Part shown: one piece after another, positions 7,265-8,458 of the stretch
How the letters are laid out: each line of letters opens with the position of its first letter
Numbering within the stretch: the stretch's first letter is position 1
Source: an uncultured Treponema sp.
GTDB taxonomy: Bacteria; Spirochaetota; Spirochaetia; Treponematales; Treponemataceae
NCBI GenBank assembly: GCA_905372345.1
Contig: CAJPPE010000054.1
Span: forward strand, 1 to 8,458
Length of the DNA stretch: 8,458 nucleotides
Reading direction: 5' to 3'
Notes under the pieces: generated by a model
What the model saw: the letters and a program-made list of their open reading frames with translations, nothing else
The model's database searches: none
What the model was told of the DNA's origin: nothing
Translations under genes and position numbers: made by a program

Positions 7265-8326
7265 TTGGAACACGGCGGGGTTTTGTCCTATAAAAAAAAG
7301 GACGAAGTTTTAATTGATTTTAGCAGTAATATAAATCCTCTGACGGCACCTAAGGGCTTAAAAAAGGCCTTAAGTGCATCTTTTGATAATCTCTTGGTTT
7401 ATCCCGATATCCGTTACCGCTCGTTAAAAAAGATAACGGCTCAATACTTAAAATGCAGACCTGAAAATATTGTTTTGGGGAATGGGGCTGTAGAAATAAT
7501 CGATAATTTTTGTTCAATGTTTAAACGAGTTGTTTTATGCACGCCTTGTTTTTCGGAATACGGATTGAGAGCTCTTGTTCATAATAAACCGGTTTTGGAA
7601 ATCCCTTATCTTTCTGATTTTTTGCTAAATATTGCCGGCCTTGAAAAAAAACTGAGGGCAGACGATCTTCTCATCTTGGGAAATCCGAATAATCCCACAG
7701 GCTTAAGAATAGAAAAAACGGCTCTTTTGAAAATTTACTCTCTTGTAAAAAAGGCAGGTGCTTTTTTACTTTTAGATGAGGCTTTTTACGAGTTTTGTCT
7801 GCCTGATTATGACAGCATCAGCCTTTTTAAAAAAGACGGCTATCAAAATATCTGTATAATAAGGGCTACAACTAAATTTTTCGGCCTTCCGGGTATACGC
7901 CTAGGTTATGCCTGCACTTCACCCGATACGGCAGCTGCTCTTTCTAAAATCGAGATGGCTTGGCACATAAACTCCTTTGCAGAAGCTGCCGCTCCTGCAA
8001 TTTTTTTTGATGAGGATTTTATAGAAAAAAGCAAGGCCTATATTCAAAAAGAAAGAGCTTTTTTGCTTGAAAATATCGAAAAATACGGAATAAATGGAGA
8101 GATAAAATTACAGGCTTATAAAAGCCAGTGCAATTTTATTCTTCTCAAAGTTTTGAATGCAAAAGATGAGGACGCCTTAAAGTTTTTTGAAAAAAGGGGA
8201 ATCTTGATAAGAACTTGCAGCAGTTTTAAAACTCTCGGAGATAATCATATCAGAATTGCAGTCCGCTCTCATAAAGATAATTGTAAATTTATTAAAGCAA
8301 TTAGCTCTAAAGAAAATTCTCCATAA
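7265..8326 (+). CDS. cobD: CobD/HisC-like PLP aminotransferase (probable threonine-phosphate decarboxylase)
   Basis: A class I/II fold-type I PLP enzyme of 353 residues. CobD decarboxylates L-threonine phosphate to aminopropanol phosphate for the cobalamin nucleotide loop; the closely related HisC transaminates histidinol phosphate. The opening EHGG (2-5) and DFSSNINPL (18-26) are CobD hallmarks, as are LGNGAVEII (71-79) and MAWHINSFAEAA (231-242). Cofactor residues are visible in GNPNNPTG (139-146), DEAFYEF (171-177, Asp and Tyr) and ATTKFFGLPGIRLGY (201-215, Schiff-base lysine K204); HIRIAVR (328-334) should bind the substrate phosphate or carboxylate. The start is TTG: an in-frame TAA lies one codon upstream at 7259-7261, and the next start would remove the conserved HGG. 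GGCGG is the likely ribosome site. No cobalamin or histidine genes are adjacent, so the substrate is inferred from motifs alone. An A8 run (7292-7299) falls in codons 9-12. Confidence 0.8.
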   Translation: MEHGGVLSYKKKDEVLIDFSSNINPLTAPKGLKKALSASFDNLLVYPDIRYRSLKKITAQYLKCRPENIVLGNGAVEIIDNFCSMFKRVVLCTPCFSEYGLRALVHNKPVLEIPYLSDFLLNIAGLEKKLRADDLLILGNPNNPTGLRIEKTALLKIYSLVKKAGAFLLLDEAFYEFCLPDYDSISLFKKDGYQNICIIRATTKFFGLPGIRLGYACTSPDTAAALSKIEMAWHINSFAEAAAPAIFFDEDFIEKSKAYIQKERAFLLENIEKYGINGEIKLQAYKSQCNFILLKVLNAKDEDALKFFEKRGILIRTCSSFKTLGDNHIRIAVRSHKDNCKFIKAISSKENSP

Positions 8327-8365
8327 GGCTTAACCGAACTTCAACATTTTTATCCGTCTTTCTTA

Positions 8366-8394
8366 TTGAATATTACCCCTCAAATTGTTATATT
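8366..8394 (+). promoter_or_regulatory. Sigma-70-type promoter at the right edge
   Basis: TTGAAT (8366-8371), a 17-bp spacer and TATATT (8389-8394) lie in the gap after the aminotransferase gene, placing a start site near 8401. A ribosome-site-like AGGAG follows at 8409-8413. It points into a gene mostly beyond the window. Confidence 0.6.
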
Positions 8395-8415
8395 ATATGG
8401 ACGATTACAGGAGTT

Positions 8416-8458
8416 ATGATAAACAATTCGGCTGAAATTCAGCCTCATTGTTTATCTG
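8416..8458 (+). CDS. Possible start of a gene cut by the window edge
   Basis: An ATG at 8416 opens a frame (MINNSAEIQPHCLS) that runs off the window. It lies about 15 bases beyond a predicted start site and just after AGGAG. The AGGAG is only two bases from the ATG, which is too close for efficient initiation, and almost all of the visible coding part is an inverted repeat. It may therefore be a small leader frame or no gene at all. The product is not recognisable from fourteen residues. Confidence 0.22.
   Translation, partial: MINNSAEIQPHCLS
8418..8456. repeat. 39-base near-perfect inverted repeat
   Basis: GATAAACAAT (8418-8427) mirrors ATTGTTTATC (8447-8456), and inside these GGCTGAA (8430-8436) mirrors TTCAGCC (8438-8444) around a single A. 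Only the two TC pairs between the arms are mismatched, so 34 of 38 arm bases pair. As RNA it would fold into a stem with a small 2x2 internal loop and a five-base AAATT loop. It begins at the G of the candidate ATG. It may be a translation-blocking hairpin, an operator or a terminator whose T-run lies beyond the window. Confidence 0.8.

Overview
The window looks like chromosomal sequence from a low-GC host-associated spirochaete, most likely an oral Treponema close to T. denticola. The clues are AT-rich codon use, a histidine-degradation pair (hutI plus a stand-alone cyclodeaminase), a Clostridium/Bacteroides-type threonine aldolase, and a decayed Rpn-type nuclease of a family that is multicopy in Treponema. 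This is inference from sequence character and remembered family patterns; no search was run.

Layout. Positions 18-1969 (+) hold hutI (imidazolonepropionase) and a formiminotetrahydrofolate cyclodeaminase. These act on either side of the formimino-transfer step in histidine breakdown to glutamate; the formiminotransferase itself is not in the window. A strong hairpin at 2001-2033, usable from both sides, separates them from the convergent minus-strand genes. Those are a PLP-dependent threonine aldolase (2047-3087) with its own near-consensus promoter, and a 1194-residue SWIM zinc-finger SNF2-family helicase (3145-6729). The helicase gene has no Shine-Dalgarno site, and its best promoter would start transcription almost at the ATG, so its mRNA may be leaderless.

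Positions 6730-7264 form an accessory-like gap between divergent genes. It holds the helicase promoter with an 18-bp-spaced direct repeat, then an extended -10 promoter and the collapsed remains of an Rpn-family (PD-(D/E)XK) recombination-promoting nuclease. Only the N-terminal tip and C-terminal tail survive, in three frames. Immediately after it, on the same strand, a CobD/HisC-like PLP aminotransferase (7265-8326) starts at a TTG codon. No terminator is evident between them, so the remnant's promoter may now serve this gene.

The last 130 bases carry a good sigma-70-type promoter and a 39-base near-perfect inverted repeat that begins inside a candidate ATG start codon. The gene that may follow is cut by the window edge.

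Most of the window is ordinary metabolism and DNA-associated housekeeping. I see no clearly new multi-gene system. The most interesting points are the leaderless helicase, the nuclease remnant next to the aminotransferase, and the terminal inverted repeat.
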